Below are positions 43,027-51,533 of a stretch of 64,000 nucleotides of DNA, one piece after another; position 1 is the stretch's first letter, and the number at the start of each line of letters is the position of its first letter. The DNA is from Bacillota bacterium (GTDB taxonomy: Bacteria > Bacillota > Clostridia > Peptostreptococcales > Anaerovoracaceae): the NCBI GenBank assembly GCA_017522185.1, contig JAFWZZ010000015.1, positions 1-64,000 of the forward strand, in the 5' to 3' direction. Both the position numbers and the translations under genes were made by a program. The notes below the pieces were generated by a model. The model worked only from the letters and a program-made list of their open reading frames with translations, was not told the origin of the DNA and did not search any database.

Positions 43027-43079
43027 CATAAACTTTATGTTTTATTAGAGTATTTTTAGTAAAACCTTTATGTTTTATT
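43026..43079. repeat. Palindrome and direct repeat next to the promoter
   Basis: A perfect 7-1-7 palindrome ACATAAA-C-TTTATGT (43026-43040) abuts the -35. A 14-bp direct copy, CTTTATGTTTTATT, occurs at 43033-43046 and again at 43066-43079, 33 bp apart. The 43007-43190 gap otherwise holds the nptA promoter. Confidence 0.7.
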
Positions 43080-43125
43080 TTTGTTTTATTACAAACAAGG
43101 CATTTTCACATAAAAAAACAATCAC

Positions 43126-43154
43126 TTACCATAAAGTCCGCCATATGATACAAT
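43126..43154 (+). promoter_or_regulatory. nptA promoter
   Basis: TTACCA (43126-43131), a 17-bp spacer and TACAAT (43149-43154) preceded by TGA, an extended -10. Confidence 0.6.
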
Positions 43155-43190
43155 AGTATTGCATTTATTATTATATTAGGAGAACTGCAT

Positions 43191-44939
43191 ATGGACATTT
43201 TTTCAATCATCGCACTACTGGGCGGACTCGCCTTCTTCCTTTACGGCATGACTGCCATGTCTGACGGGCTGGAAAAGGTTTCTAACGGAAAGCTGAATCA
43301 TGCCTTAAGCAAAGTCACCGACAACCGTTTCATGGCCATGCTCTGCGGCGCAGGGATGACTATCGCCGTACAGTCCTCGTCAGCCGTTACCGTCATGCTG
43401 GTAGGTCTGGTAAACTCAGGTATCCTGGAATTCCAGCAGACCATCGGCGTTCTGATGGGGTCCAATATCGGTACGACTTTAACCGCATGGCTTCTGTCTC
43501 TGGCAGGCATCGACAGCGATGTCGTATGGATCAAACTGTTGAAACCTGTAAATTTCTCCCCTCTCTTCGCCTTCATCGGTATCATCATGATTATGATGGG
43601 CAAAAAGGATAAGCATAAGAGCATCGGCAGCGTTCTCGTGGGCTTTGCCATTCTGATGTTCGGCATGAATCTGATGTCAGATGCTATGGAACCCCTCGGT
43701 GAAATGCCGGAGTTCGCACAGCTTTTAACAGCATTTAAAAATCCGATTATCGCGGTTCTGGTCGGTGCTGCATTCACCGGTATCATCCAGAGCTCCGCCG
43801 CATCTGTTGCAATTCTGCAGGCACTTTCCCTGACAGGCAGTGTAACCTACGGCATGGCCATTCCGATCATCATGGGACAGAACATCGGCACCTGTGTGAC
43901 TGCCGTTCTATCCAGTATCGGCGTCAGTCGAAACGCAAAGAAGGTTGCCGTGGTGCATCTTTCCTTCAATATCATCGGTACACTGGTTTGTCTGATTCCA
44001 TTCTGTGTGGGTAACATGATTTTTGACTGGGCTTTCACAGATATGCGCATCACGCCGATTGCTATCGCCATCTCTCACAGCATCTTTAACGTGGTGACAA
44101 CGCTGCTCCTGCTTCCGTTTGCAAAGCAGCTGGAAATGCTGGCAAACAAAATCATCCCGGATTTGGAAGAAGACAAAAAAAGCAAAATTATGCTGGACGA
44201 CCGTCTTCTGGCCGTACCTACCATGGCAGTAGAGCAGGCAGCAGAAGTTACCGTAGAAATGTGCCATATTTCCAAGGATGCCCTGTTAGAATCCATGGGC
44301 CTTCTGGTTACATATAACGAGGAAACCTTCGACCAGGTTTCTAAGATGGAAATGGTTCTGGACGAATACCAGGATCAGCTCAGTACCTATATGATTAAAC
44401 TGTCGAAGATCGGCCTGGGGGATCAGGACTCTAAACGTATCGCCAAACTGCTCCACACCATCGACGACTTTGAACGTATCGGCGACCACGCCATTAACCT
44501 GGCACTGGCAGCAAAGCAGATCGAAGAAAACGGCACAACCGCTTCCCTGCAGGGCAGACTGGAACTGCTGAAGCTGACAGAGGCCCTTTCGGAAATCCTG
44601 GCCATTACAGAGGAATCTTTCACAAAGACTGATCTGGAAAAGGCCGCAAGGGTCGAACCGCTGGAACAGGTTATCGACGGACTGATTTACGAGGCCCGCA
44701 GAAACCATATCGCGAGACTGCAGGCCGGTACCTGCACTATCCAGCACGGTTTTATCCTCAATGACATCCTGACCAGCTACTCCAGAGTCTCCGACCACTG
44801 CTCCAACATCGCAGTCGCTGTCATCGAATCCCAGCACGGCACCTTCGATACCCACGAGTATCTGGATGCGGTCAAGAATATGGATAATCCGCAGTTCCGC
44901 AGACTGTTCAATGAATACAGCGAAAAGTACGTGCTATAG
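43191..44939 (+). CDS. Na+/phosphate cotransporter NptA-like, PhoU-domain fused
   Basis: The 582-residue protein has two inverted membrane repeats, each with the QSSSA (about 60) and QSSAA (about 204) motifs of NaPi-II transporters and matching GSNIGTT/GQNIGTC segments. After about eight membrane helices the soluble C-terminus (about 330-582) is helical and PhoU-like. It probably exports or imports phosphate with Na+ and senses phosphate or c-di-AMP through the PhoU part; direction is not resolvable. AGGAG lies 8 nt before the ATG. A strong terminator follows. Confidence 0.92.
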   Translation: MDIFSIIALLGGLAFFLYGMTAMSDGLEKVSNGKLNHALSKVTDNRFMAMLCGAGMTIAVQSSSAVTVMLVGLVNSGILEFQQTIGVLMGSNIGTTLTAWLLSLAGIDSDVVWIKLLKPVNFSPLFAFIGIIMIMMGKKDKHKSIGSVLVGFAILMFGMNLMSDAMEPLGEMPEFAQLLTAFKNPIIAVLVGAAFTGIIQSSAASVAILQALSLTGSVTYGMAIPIIMGQNIGTCVTAVLSSIGVSRNAKKVAVVHLSFNIIGTLVCLIPFCVGNMIFDWAFTDMRITPIAIAISHSIFNVVTTLLLLPFAKQLEMLANKIIPDLEEDKKSKIMLDDRLLAVPTMAVEQAAEVTVEMCHISKDALLESMGLLVTYNEETFDQVSKMEMVLDEYQDQLSTYMIKLSKIGLGDQDSKRIAKLLHTIDDFERIGDHAINLALAAKQIEENGTTASLQGRLELLKLTEALSEILAITEESFTKTDLEKAARVEPLEQVIDGLIYEARRNHIARLQAGTCTIQHGFILNDILTSYSRVSDHCSNIAVAVIESQHGTFDTHEYLDAVKNMDNPQFRRLFNEYSEKYVL

Positions 44940-44962
44940 AGAATCTTATACAAAAACACAGG

Positions 44963-44993
44963 AAAGCGCCGGGAAAGCCCCGGCGCTTCTTTT
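44963..44993 (+). terminator. nptA terminator
   Basis: AGCGCCGGG (44965-44973) pairs with CCCGGCGCT (44979-44987), followed by TCTTTTC. Confidence 0.85.
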
Positions 44994-45000
44994 CTTTAAT

Positions 45001-46311
45001 TTATTCCATTCTTTCAAATACCACATTGCCGAAAATATCGACAACTTTGATGCACATTGGTTTCTTTTCACCGATGATGCGTTCGTGTTCCAGTGTCAGC
45101 TCCCCTTTGGTTCTGACAAAGACCACATCCGGCCGGTGTATTCCGTCCTGATAGTCGTAGTCGATGCTCCACGCGTGAACCATCTGCAGTGCATCTTCCT
45201 CCAGAACCTCTAACGCCGTCTCCAGAGACTTTCCGTCGGTGGTCTTATGCAGCTGACGTTCCCGCAAGGACTTGAGCCTGATTCGGAGATGGGTTTTGTC
45301 TGTACCGTAGATTTCCTCTTCCAGAATCTCCACGTCTACCTTCAGCTTCGGTTTCGGTTCCTTTTTCATGTCAAAGACGCGGAAGCTCTGCCCTGCCTGG
45401 GCCAGACGGCTGACACTGCTCTCGATGGCAAGGCCTCCTTCGTCACAGCCGATAAACTTCCGGTTCATACGGCCTGCAACCACCGGAAGTGTACCACTTC
45501 CACAAAAGAAGTCGGCACAGAGGTCTCCCTCTTCCGTACAGCAGGAAATCATCCGCTCGATAAGCGCCTCCGGTTTCTGTGTGGCGTAACCGGTACGCTC
45601 ACTGGAGGTTCTGCCCACCATATCGATGCTCCAAACGTCCTTCATATTGACCATGGTGTACCAGCCCAGGTCGTCTTTGTATTCCTTGACACCCTTGAAA
45701 CGGTAAGGCTTGTACTGTCTGTTGTACGATTTCTCTTCCAGAGGGAAGAACTTGTATTTTGTACTCTTGCTGTACACCAGGATGGTGTCGTGTTTCCTAG
45801 AGAAGTGCTTCTTGCTGCTGCCGCCGGACTTATACTGCCAGATGATCTCATTGACAAAGTGTTTCTCGCCGAAGATTTCATCCATGATGACCTTGGCATA
45901 ATGGACCACGTGCCAGTCCAGATGGAGGAAGATCAGGCCGTCATCGGCCAAAAGCTCCTTCATCAGATAAAGCCGGCTCGCCATCATCTTCAGATACTGG
46001 CTCATACCCTTACTCCATTTGTCCTCGTAGGCCAGGTGGCGGATCTGCTTGTCCCCCGCCTTTACCACCGCATCGTAGTCGGCCTTGGAGAAGAACGGCG
46101 GGTCGATATAAATCATTTGGATTTTTCCGCCATAGCCCTGCTCCAGCAGGTTCTTCATGGCGGCTTTATTGTCGCCGTGGATGAGCATGTTATCCAAAGA
46201 GCCTTCTTTTCCCCGGATTTCTTCCGACTGGATCAAAGGTTTACTTTTTGCGTTTTTGTGCTGCCTTCTTGCGGCCTGCATGATTCTTGTGAATTCTCTG
46301 ATTAGACTCAT
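45001..46311 (-). CDS. Orphan beta-class DNA N6/N4 methyltransferase
   Basis: The 436-residue protein has the catalytic DPPF at 70-73, the middle target-recognition region, then TQKP at 244-247 and the AdoMet motif DFFCGSG at 267-273: the order of beta-class methyltransferases, making N6-methyladenine or N4-methylcytosine. No restriction enzyme gene is near. AGAGG lies 8 nt before the ATG. The first 71 bp overlap the 3' end of ygiQ in another frame. The last 100 residues form an extra domain of unknown use. Confidence 0.85.
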   Translation of the reverse strand: MSLIREFTRIMQAARRQHKNAKSKPLIQSEEIRGKEGSLDNMLIHGDNKAAMKNLLEQGYGGKIQMIYIDPPFFSKADYDAVVKAGDKQIRHLAYEDKWSKGMSQYLKMMASRLYLMKELLADDGLIFLHLDWHVVHYAKVIMDEIFGEKHFVNEIIWQYKSGGSSKKHFSRKHDTILVYSKSTKYKFFPLEEKSYNRQYKPYRFKGVKEYKDDLGWYTMVNMKDVWSIDMVGRTSSERTGYATQKPEALIERMISCCTEEGDLCADFFCGSGTLPVVAGRMNRKFIGCDEGGLAIESSVSRLAQAGQSFRVFDMKKEPKPKLKVDVEILEEEIYGTDKTHLRIRLKSLRERQLHKTTDGKSLETALEVLEEDALQMVHAWSIDYDYQDGIHRPDVVFVRTKGELTLEHERIIGEKKPMCIKVVDIFGNVVFERME

Positions 46312-48106
46312 TTCTGTTTCCTCTGTTTCCCCGCTGATTTCCCAATAAAACCCCGATGAGATCCGGTCTGTCCGCCTTCTGCAGGGCTCTGATGACCGTA
46401 TCGCGGTTTTCCGACTTGTTATAGTGAATCAGCGCACGCTGCATCTTCTTCTCTTCCATATCCTTCGCCACATAGACCGGTTCCATGGTGAATGGATCCA
46501 GCTCCGTGTAATACATACAGGTGGACAGGGTCGCCGGTGTCGGATAGAAATCCTGTACCTGATCCGGGATAAATCCATATTCCTTCAGGAACAGAGCCAA
46601 TTCGATGGCGTCCTCCAGCCTGCTTCCCGGATGAGAACTGATCAGATACGGGATCAGATACTGCTTCAGGCCCAGCTGCTGGTTCATCTTCCTATATTTC
46701 TCCGCAAAGTCCACAAAGACCTTCTTCTCCGGTTTTCTCATGTAGTAAAGAACTCTGTCGGAGATGTGTTCCGGTGCCACCTTCAGGGTACCGCTGACAT
46801 GGTACTGGCAAAGCTCCTTTAGGAAAGCGTCGCTCTTGTCCGCCATCAGGTAATCGTAACGGATGCCGGAACGGATGAAGACCTTCTTGACGCCTTTGAT
46901 ACCTCTGACCGCGCGCAACACGTCCAGGTAATCCTTATGATCCACATCCATGTTTTTGCAAGGCGCCGGATAGAGACAGTCCTTATGTTTGCAGACGCCG
47001 CTCTTCAGCTGCTTTTTGCAGGCCGGTGCGCGGAAGTTGGCAGTCGGACCGCCGACGTCGTGGATATATCCCTTGAAGCCTTTTAGCTTTGTCAGGCCTT
47101 CTGCCTCTTTAACCAGGGATTCTTTGCTGCGGCTTCTCACCTGTCTTCCCTGATGGAAGGTCAGCGCACAGAAACTGCATCCGCCGAAACAACCACGGCT
47201 GGAGACGATGCTGAACTTGATTTCCCGGAAGGCCGGAATCTCACCCAGCTCTGCATAAGCCGGATGCACCTCGTTTTCGAAAGGCAGTTCGTAGACGTCG
47301 TCCAGCTCCTCCCTTTCCAGAGGCGGCTGGGGCTGATTCTGTACCACATAAATGGTGTCGGTATATTTCTCGACGAGACGCTTGCCGTTGATATAGTCAT
47401 TGCTCCTGTAGGCCAGCGCAAAGCTCTTTGCGTAGGCTTCCTTTGCATTCGAAATTTCGTCGAAGGACGGCAGCATGACGGTATCTTCGTCCATGTCGAT
47501 TTCCTTTGCTTTGTAGCAGGTGCCTTTGATCCAGCTGATGTCCTTAGCCTCGATGCCGGCTTCCAGGGCTTCGGCGATTTCCACGATGGCCCTCTCACCC
47601 ATACCGTAGATCAAAAGATCCGCCTTGGCGTCCAGCAGGATAGATCTGCGGACTTTGTCACTCCAGTAATCGTAGTGACCCAGTCTGCGCAGGCTGGCCT
47701 CGATGCCGCCGATGATGATTGGCACATCCTTATAGGCCTCTCTGGCACGGTTACTGTAAACTATAACTGCACGGTCCGGTCTGTTGCCGGCCTTGCCGCC
47801 CGGGGAATACTCATCCACCTTACGTTTCCGTTTGAAGACGGAGTAGTTATTTACCATGGAATCCACGGTACCGCTGTTGATGAGGAACCCCAGTCTCGGT
47901 TTTCCGAAACGCTGGAAATCCGTTATGCTCTTGTAGTCAGGCTGCGGCAGAACGGCTACTTTGAACCCCCTGCTTTCCAGCAGGCGTCCGATGATTGCTG
48001 TCCCAAAGGAGTGGTGATCCACATAGGCATCCCCGGTTACCAGGACGAAATCCACCTGGTCCCAGCCTCTTTCTAACATTTCTTCTCTTGTAATCGGTAA
48101 AAACAT
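46241..48106 (-). CDS. ygiQ: Radical SAM protein YgiQ
   Basis: The start at 48106 has AAAGGA 6 nt upstream and the product has 621 residues. The radical SAM cluster motif is Cys306-x3-Cys310-x2-Cys313 in RGCFGGCSFC. Upstream is the cobalamin-like YgiQ N-domain with FVLVTGDAYVDHHSFG and IIGGIEASLRR. The C-terminus becomes low complexity, rich in Asn, Arg and Lys, and its last 71 bp overlap the methyltransferase gene. The biochemical role of YgiQ proteins is not established to my knowledge. Confidence 0.9.
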   Translation of the reverse strand: MFLPITREEMLERGWDQVDFVLVTGDAYVDHHSFGTAIIGRLLESRGFKVAVLPQPDYKSITDFQRFGKPRLGFLINSGTVDSMVNNYSVFKRKRKVDEYSPGGKAGNRPDRAVIVYSNRAREAYKDVPIIIGGIEASLRRLGHYDYWSDKVRRSILLDAKADLLIYGMGERAIVEIAEALEAGIEAKDISWIKGTCYKAKEIDMDEDTVMLPSFDEISNAKEAYAKSFALAYRSNDYINGKRLVEKYTDTIYVVQNQPQPPLEREELDDVYELPFENEVHPAYAELGEIPAFREIKFSIVSSRGCFGGCSFCALTFHQGRQVRSRSKESLVKEAEGLTKLKGFKGYIHDVGGPTANFRAPACKKQLKSGVCKHKDCLYPAPCKNMDVDHKDYLDVLRAVRGIKGVKKVFIRSGIRYDYLMADKSDAFLKELCQYHVSGTLKVAPEHISDRVLYYMRKPEKKVFVDFAEKYRKMNQQLGLKQYLIPYLISSHPGSRLEDAIELALFLKEYGFIPDQVQDFYPTPATLSTCMYYTELDPFTMEPVYVAKDMEEKKMQRALIHYNKSENRDTVIRALQKADRPDLIGVLLGNQRGNRGNRNESNQRIHKNHAGRKKAAQKRKK

Positions 48107-48125
48107 CCTGTTTCCTTTCGCGAAG

Positions 48126-48155
48126 AAAGGGACCGGCATAACATGCCGTCCCCTT
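48126..48155 (-). terminator. Hairpin between the BMP lipoprotein gene and ygiQ
   Basis: A GC-rich stem between 48126 and 48155 with a TTTCTT tail on the minus strand. The weak U-run suggests partial termination, so ygiQ may be read through. Confidence 0.6.
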
Positions 48156-48160
48156 CCTGA

Positions 48161-49237
48161 TTATTCCTGATCGATACGGATGTAATACAGCCACTTCGCC
48201 TTAATCAGGTCGTCGACTGTCTTTGCATCCTTTGCGGAGAGAACCTTCAGGTCCCCTTTCGCCAGCTCTTTGTAAATCTCGTTGTACATATCTTTGTTAA
48301 AATACTGGAATTCTGATTTCTTCATGTCCAAACCAACGCCGTCGTTCTTTGCACTCATGTAGACGGATTTTCCGCCCTTGAACGTGCCATCATAAACAGC
48401 CTGCAGCTGGGCGCCGACAGCTTCTTCGTAGCACTTTCTTGCAGAGGTGATGACAGTCTTGTCGTAGTCCTTGGAAGCATTTGACGCGATGACAACCTTG
48501 TCTGCCTCTTCTGCTTCTTTCTTTACGCCATGGAAAACATCTCCGCCATAGGTAAAGATGGCTCTGACGCCGTCATCATACCAAGACTTTGCCACCTTGC
48601 CGATTTCCTCTGCAGACGCGTCTTTGGTGCCGTAATCGTATCGAATCACCGCATAGCGGCCGAAACGGGATGCCGCTTCGTTTGCGCCCTGCAGGAATCC
48701 ATATCCATAAGCAACGGATTCTGCGCTCTTACCATCGGCCAGATAGCCCAGATTTCCCAGGCCTTCCACGACAGCACCGTAGCCGGCCAGAAATCCTGCA
48801 TGCAAGGGATTGAAACGTACCGTCACACAGTTGTCTGCCACTTCGTCCAGACTTCCGTCCAGATAAATGAACTTCACGTCCTTGTATTTTTGCTGTGCTT
48901 CCGCAACGGCTTCCTTTACCTCAGGACCTGCCGTAACGATAACCTTGGCCCCTGCATCAACCGCATCTTTCATGCGCGCAAGCTGGGCCTTTGTATCATT
49001 CTTTTCTGCTTCGTAGTATTTGTAGGTTTTGCCCTTTTCTTCTGCAAACTGACGCACACCGTTCCACGCTGCCTCTATTCTGTCTTCGTCATCGATGGAG
49101 ATTTCCGAAGACGGAGTTAAAAAGGCGATTTCGTAGGTGTACTCCTTCGCATCTGTATTCTCTTTCTTATCGCCTCCGCATGCAGCCAGTGAGAACGCCA
49201 CGACCATGCAGAGCATCAGACTCAAAACTTTCTTCAT
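48161..49237 (-). CDS. BMP-family substrate-binding lipoprotein
   Basis: The 358-residue protein has a lipobox LAAC with Cys20, and a periplasmic-binding fold of the Med/BMP type with ITPSSEISIDDEDRI-like and VIVTAGPEVKEAV blocks. BMP proteins deliver nucleosides to ABC transporters, but no permease or ATPase gene is adjacent. It could have been adopted as a sensor. GGAGG lies 7 nt before the ATG. Confidence 0.88.
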   Translation of the reverse strand: MKKVLSLMLCMVVAFSLAACGGDKKENTDAKEYTYEIAFLTPSSEISIDDEDRIEAAWNGVRQFAEEKGKTYKYYEAEKNDTKAQLARMKDAVDAGAKVIVTAGPEVKEAVAEAQQKYKDVKFIYLDGSLDEVADNCVTVRFNPLHAGFLAGYGAVVEGLGNLGYLADGKSAESVAYGYGFLQGANEAASRFGRYAVIRYDYGTKDASAEEIGKVAKSWYDDGVRAIFTYGGDVFHGVKKEAEEADKVVIASNASKDYDKTVITSARKCYEEAVGAQLQAVYDGTFKGGKSVYMSAKNDGVGLDMKKSEFQYFNKDMYNEIYKELAKGDLKVLSAKDAKTVDDLIKAKWLYYIRIDQE

Positions 49238-49305
49238 GTCTCTTCCTCCAGAATGAAAGATTTCCTTAACATATCCATTGTACCAAATGCCGGGAAAAAA
49301 TCCAA

Positions 49306-49334
49306 GAAAAAAAGGACGGTAAAACCGTCCTTTT
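49306..49334 (-). terminator. Terminator of the small P-loop protein gene
   Basis: AAAGGACGGT pairs with ACCGTCCTTT, followed by TTTTTTTC on the minus strand. Confidence 0.92.
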
Positions 49335-49347
49335 CATAACAAATAAA

Positions 49348-49770
49348 TTAGTTCAGAACTTCCAGGTCTGTGAAATCCACGCCAACCATTTCTTCCTTTT
49401 CAGCACTTAAGCTTACTACGAAGTCCATGCCGTAGTTCTTGGAGATATCCTGCAGTCTTGTTAAGAATTCAGGCAAATCGCCTAAGGAGAAATCAGCATG
49501 CTTTAAGATGCTGTCGATGTAAATTGTTTCGATATCGTGGTCGGAACTGATGATACCGTACAGGAAGCCAATGTATTCATCACTGTTTGTTACATGTTCA
49601 TATTCTTCCATGCATACAACTCTGATTCTGTACTTCAGGTCGTACATTAATCTGGAGTTCTTGTTGATGAAAATGATGCTACCCTTGCTGTTTTCAATCT
49701 GTTCGTTAGCCAGATCGATCATCTGCTTAGTCTTACCTGTTCCTTTATGTCCAATCAATAATTTCACCAT
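49348..49770 (-). CDS. Small P-loop protein, function unknown
   Basis: The 140-residue protein begins MVKLLIGHKGTGKTKQMIDL, with a Walker A GHKGTGKT at 7-14. An aspartate-rich strand IETIYIDSILKH near residue 83 may be Walker B. I do not recognise a named family; similar short ATP-binding proteins are usually annotated as hypothetical in Clostridia. AGGAGG lies upstream of the ATG. The gene has its own terminator and is codon-biased like abundant proteins. Confidence 0.75.
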   Translation of the reverse strand: MVKLLIGHKGTGKTKQMIDLANEQIENSKGSIIFINKNSRLMYDLKYRIRVVCMEEYEHVTNSDEYIGFLYGIISSDHDIETIYIDSILKHADFSLGDLPEFLTRLQDISKNYGMDFVVSLSAEKEEMVGVDFTDLEVLN

Positions 49771-49948
49771 GATTATTGTCCTCCTATTTGTTATTTGTTA
49801 ATAAACCCATTATACACCAAGGGCTCATTACATTCAATGTTTTTTTCAAGAAACTATCCTTGAAAAGTCTCGAAAAATGTCGAAAAAAATGCAGGAAGAG
49901 GAATCCTCTCCCTGCAAATTTATCACATATTTGCTATGTAAGAATGGC

Positions 49949-51496
49949 TTATACTAAACCGATGTAAGGAGCTACAGAGATGATGATTGCAGCTACTACT
50001 AACATTGGAATTAAAGTCTTCAGCATAGTCTTCAGATATACTGGATAGGATGTACCTGTCATATCGCACATCGCCATGTTTGTTGCTTCTGGGTAGATAC
50101 CGCAGATGAAGTTAACACCGCAAGTGAAAGCGGAGATTAACAGAACCTGACCAGCAATACCGCCAGCAGCAGTTGTGGAGAATAATGCTAACGCAATTGC
50201 ACCGAAGATTGGCATTGTGATACCAGCTACGCCGGAAGTGGACTGTAAGAACAGAGCGATCATCAGGTATACTGCGATAGCTGCAATTACGAATGCCCAC
50301 AGAGGAACACCTGTTAAGATATCCTTTAACCAGTAAATGAATGTGATGGACATACCGGAGTACTTGTCACCCATGAATACGCCGATACCTCTGGATACAG
50401 CTAATACCAGGATAACGGACATCAGGTCAGCAGCACCACCAACGAATGTCTTTACGAATACCTTTTCTGGCATCTTGTTTACAACAGCGATTAAGATAGC
50501 ACCGATTAACCATAATGTACAGAATTCATCGAAGTACCACCAGCCTAATTCAACAAAGGAATCAACACCCAGTAAGTTACCCAGGAATGTACCAGATAAG
50601 TTCTTGAAACCGTTTACTGCATTGAATACAGTTTCGCCATCGCCGATGGAATCCCATGGAGCGTAACCAACGATTGTGAATAAGATTACGAAGATGAAGA
50701 TAGCCAGGGAAGCCTTATGCTTACCAGTTAAAGGCTTGATTTCAGATACGTCGAAGGATGCGTGCAGGGAAGCAGCTTCTCTGTTGTCAACAACAGACTT
50801 GGATGGGTCCTTCTTAACGGAAGCAGCATATCTTGTTACGAAGAAGCAGCCCATAGCTAATAATACAACGAATAAGATCATTCTCAGAACGATACCATCG
50901 CCGATACCTAATTCGTCGTTACCAGTAGCAGCAACAGCAGCACCGATTGCGTAAGGGTTAACGATGTCAGCCATGTTACCAGCAACAGCACCTACGATGA
51001 TTACCATGATACCTGTGAATGCGTCATAGCCAGCAGCTAAGAACATTGGAATAACTACTACAGCGTATGCTGGCAGTTCTTCCCATAAACCGAATACAGT
51101 ACCCATTAAAGCAAAAGCGAACATCAGTACGCAGATCAGAGTGTTACCGCTGAACTTTCTCAGCAGAGCACCGATACCAGCGTCTAAAGCACCTGTTGCG
51201 TTTAATACTGCAACGAAACCACCGGATACGATCAGAGCAGCAGCAACCTGTACACCTTCAGCTAAACCTAAGATTGGAGCTAAGAAGAAGTCCCACAGAC
51301 CTGCTGGATTTGTACCAGCGTTTTCAATAACGTTACCATCTGCATCAAATGCCGCGTTGAAGATGATCTGACCATCTACGTTTACGGAAGTTGGTACGAA
51401 CCAAGTCAGGATACCAACGATGAACAAGAAGATTGTTACGATCATTAATGCGGATGGCATTTCGAAATGTTTTTTCTTGTTTAAGTTTTCAGACAT
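49949..51496 (-). CDS. YfcC-family transporter
   Basis: The 515-residue protein has about 12 membrane helices and the signature of the DcuC/YfcC superfamily. Clear blocks include PTSVNVDGQI near 35-44, GTVFGLWEELPAYAV and a C-terminal QSTSGVAGITMPIFG. It resembles carriers for C4-dicarboxylates, arginine/ornithine or short peptides. Because it follows pepV in an operon, amino-acid or dipeptide exchange is likelier. AGGAGG lies 8 nt before the ATG. Expression appears high by codon use. Confidence 0.8.
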   Translation of the reverse strand: MSENLNKKKHFEMPSALMIVTIFLFIVGILTWFVPTSVNVDGQIIFNAAFDADGNVIENAGTNPAGLWDFFLAPILGLAEGVQVAAALIVSGGFVAVLNATGALDAGIGALLRKFSGNTLICVLMFAFALMGTVFGLWEELPAYAVVVIPMFLAAGYDAFTGIMVIIVGAVAGNMADIVNPYAIGAAVAATGNDELGIGDGIVLRMILFVVLLAMGCFFVTRYAASVKKDPSKSVVDNREAASLHASFDVSEIKPLTGKHKASLAIFIFVILFTIVGYAPWDSIGDGETVFNAVNGFKNLSGTFLGNLLGVDSFVELGWWYFDEFCTLWLIGAILIAVVNKMPEKVFVKTFVGGAADLMSVILVLAVSRGIGVFMGDKYSGMSITFIYWLKDILTGVPLWAFVIAAIAVYLMIALFLQSTSGVAGITMPIFGAIALALFSTTAAGGIAGQVLLISAFTCGVNFICGIYPEATNMAMCDMTGTSYPVYLKTMLKTLIPMLVVAAIIISVAPYIGLV

Positions 51497-51533
51497 TTCA
51501 AATTCCTCCTAATAATAAATCCTAATAAAACTT

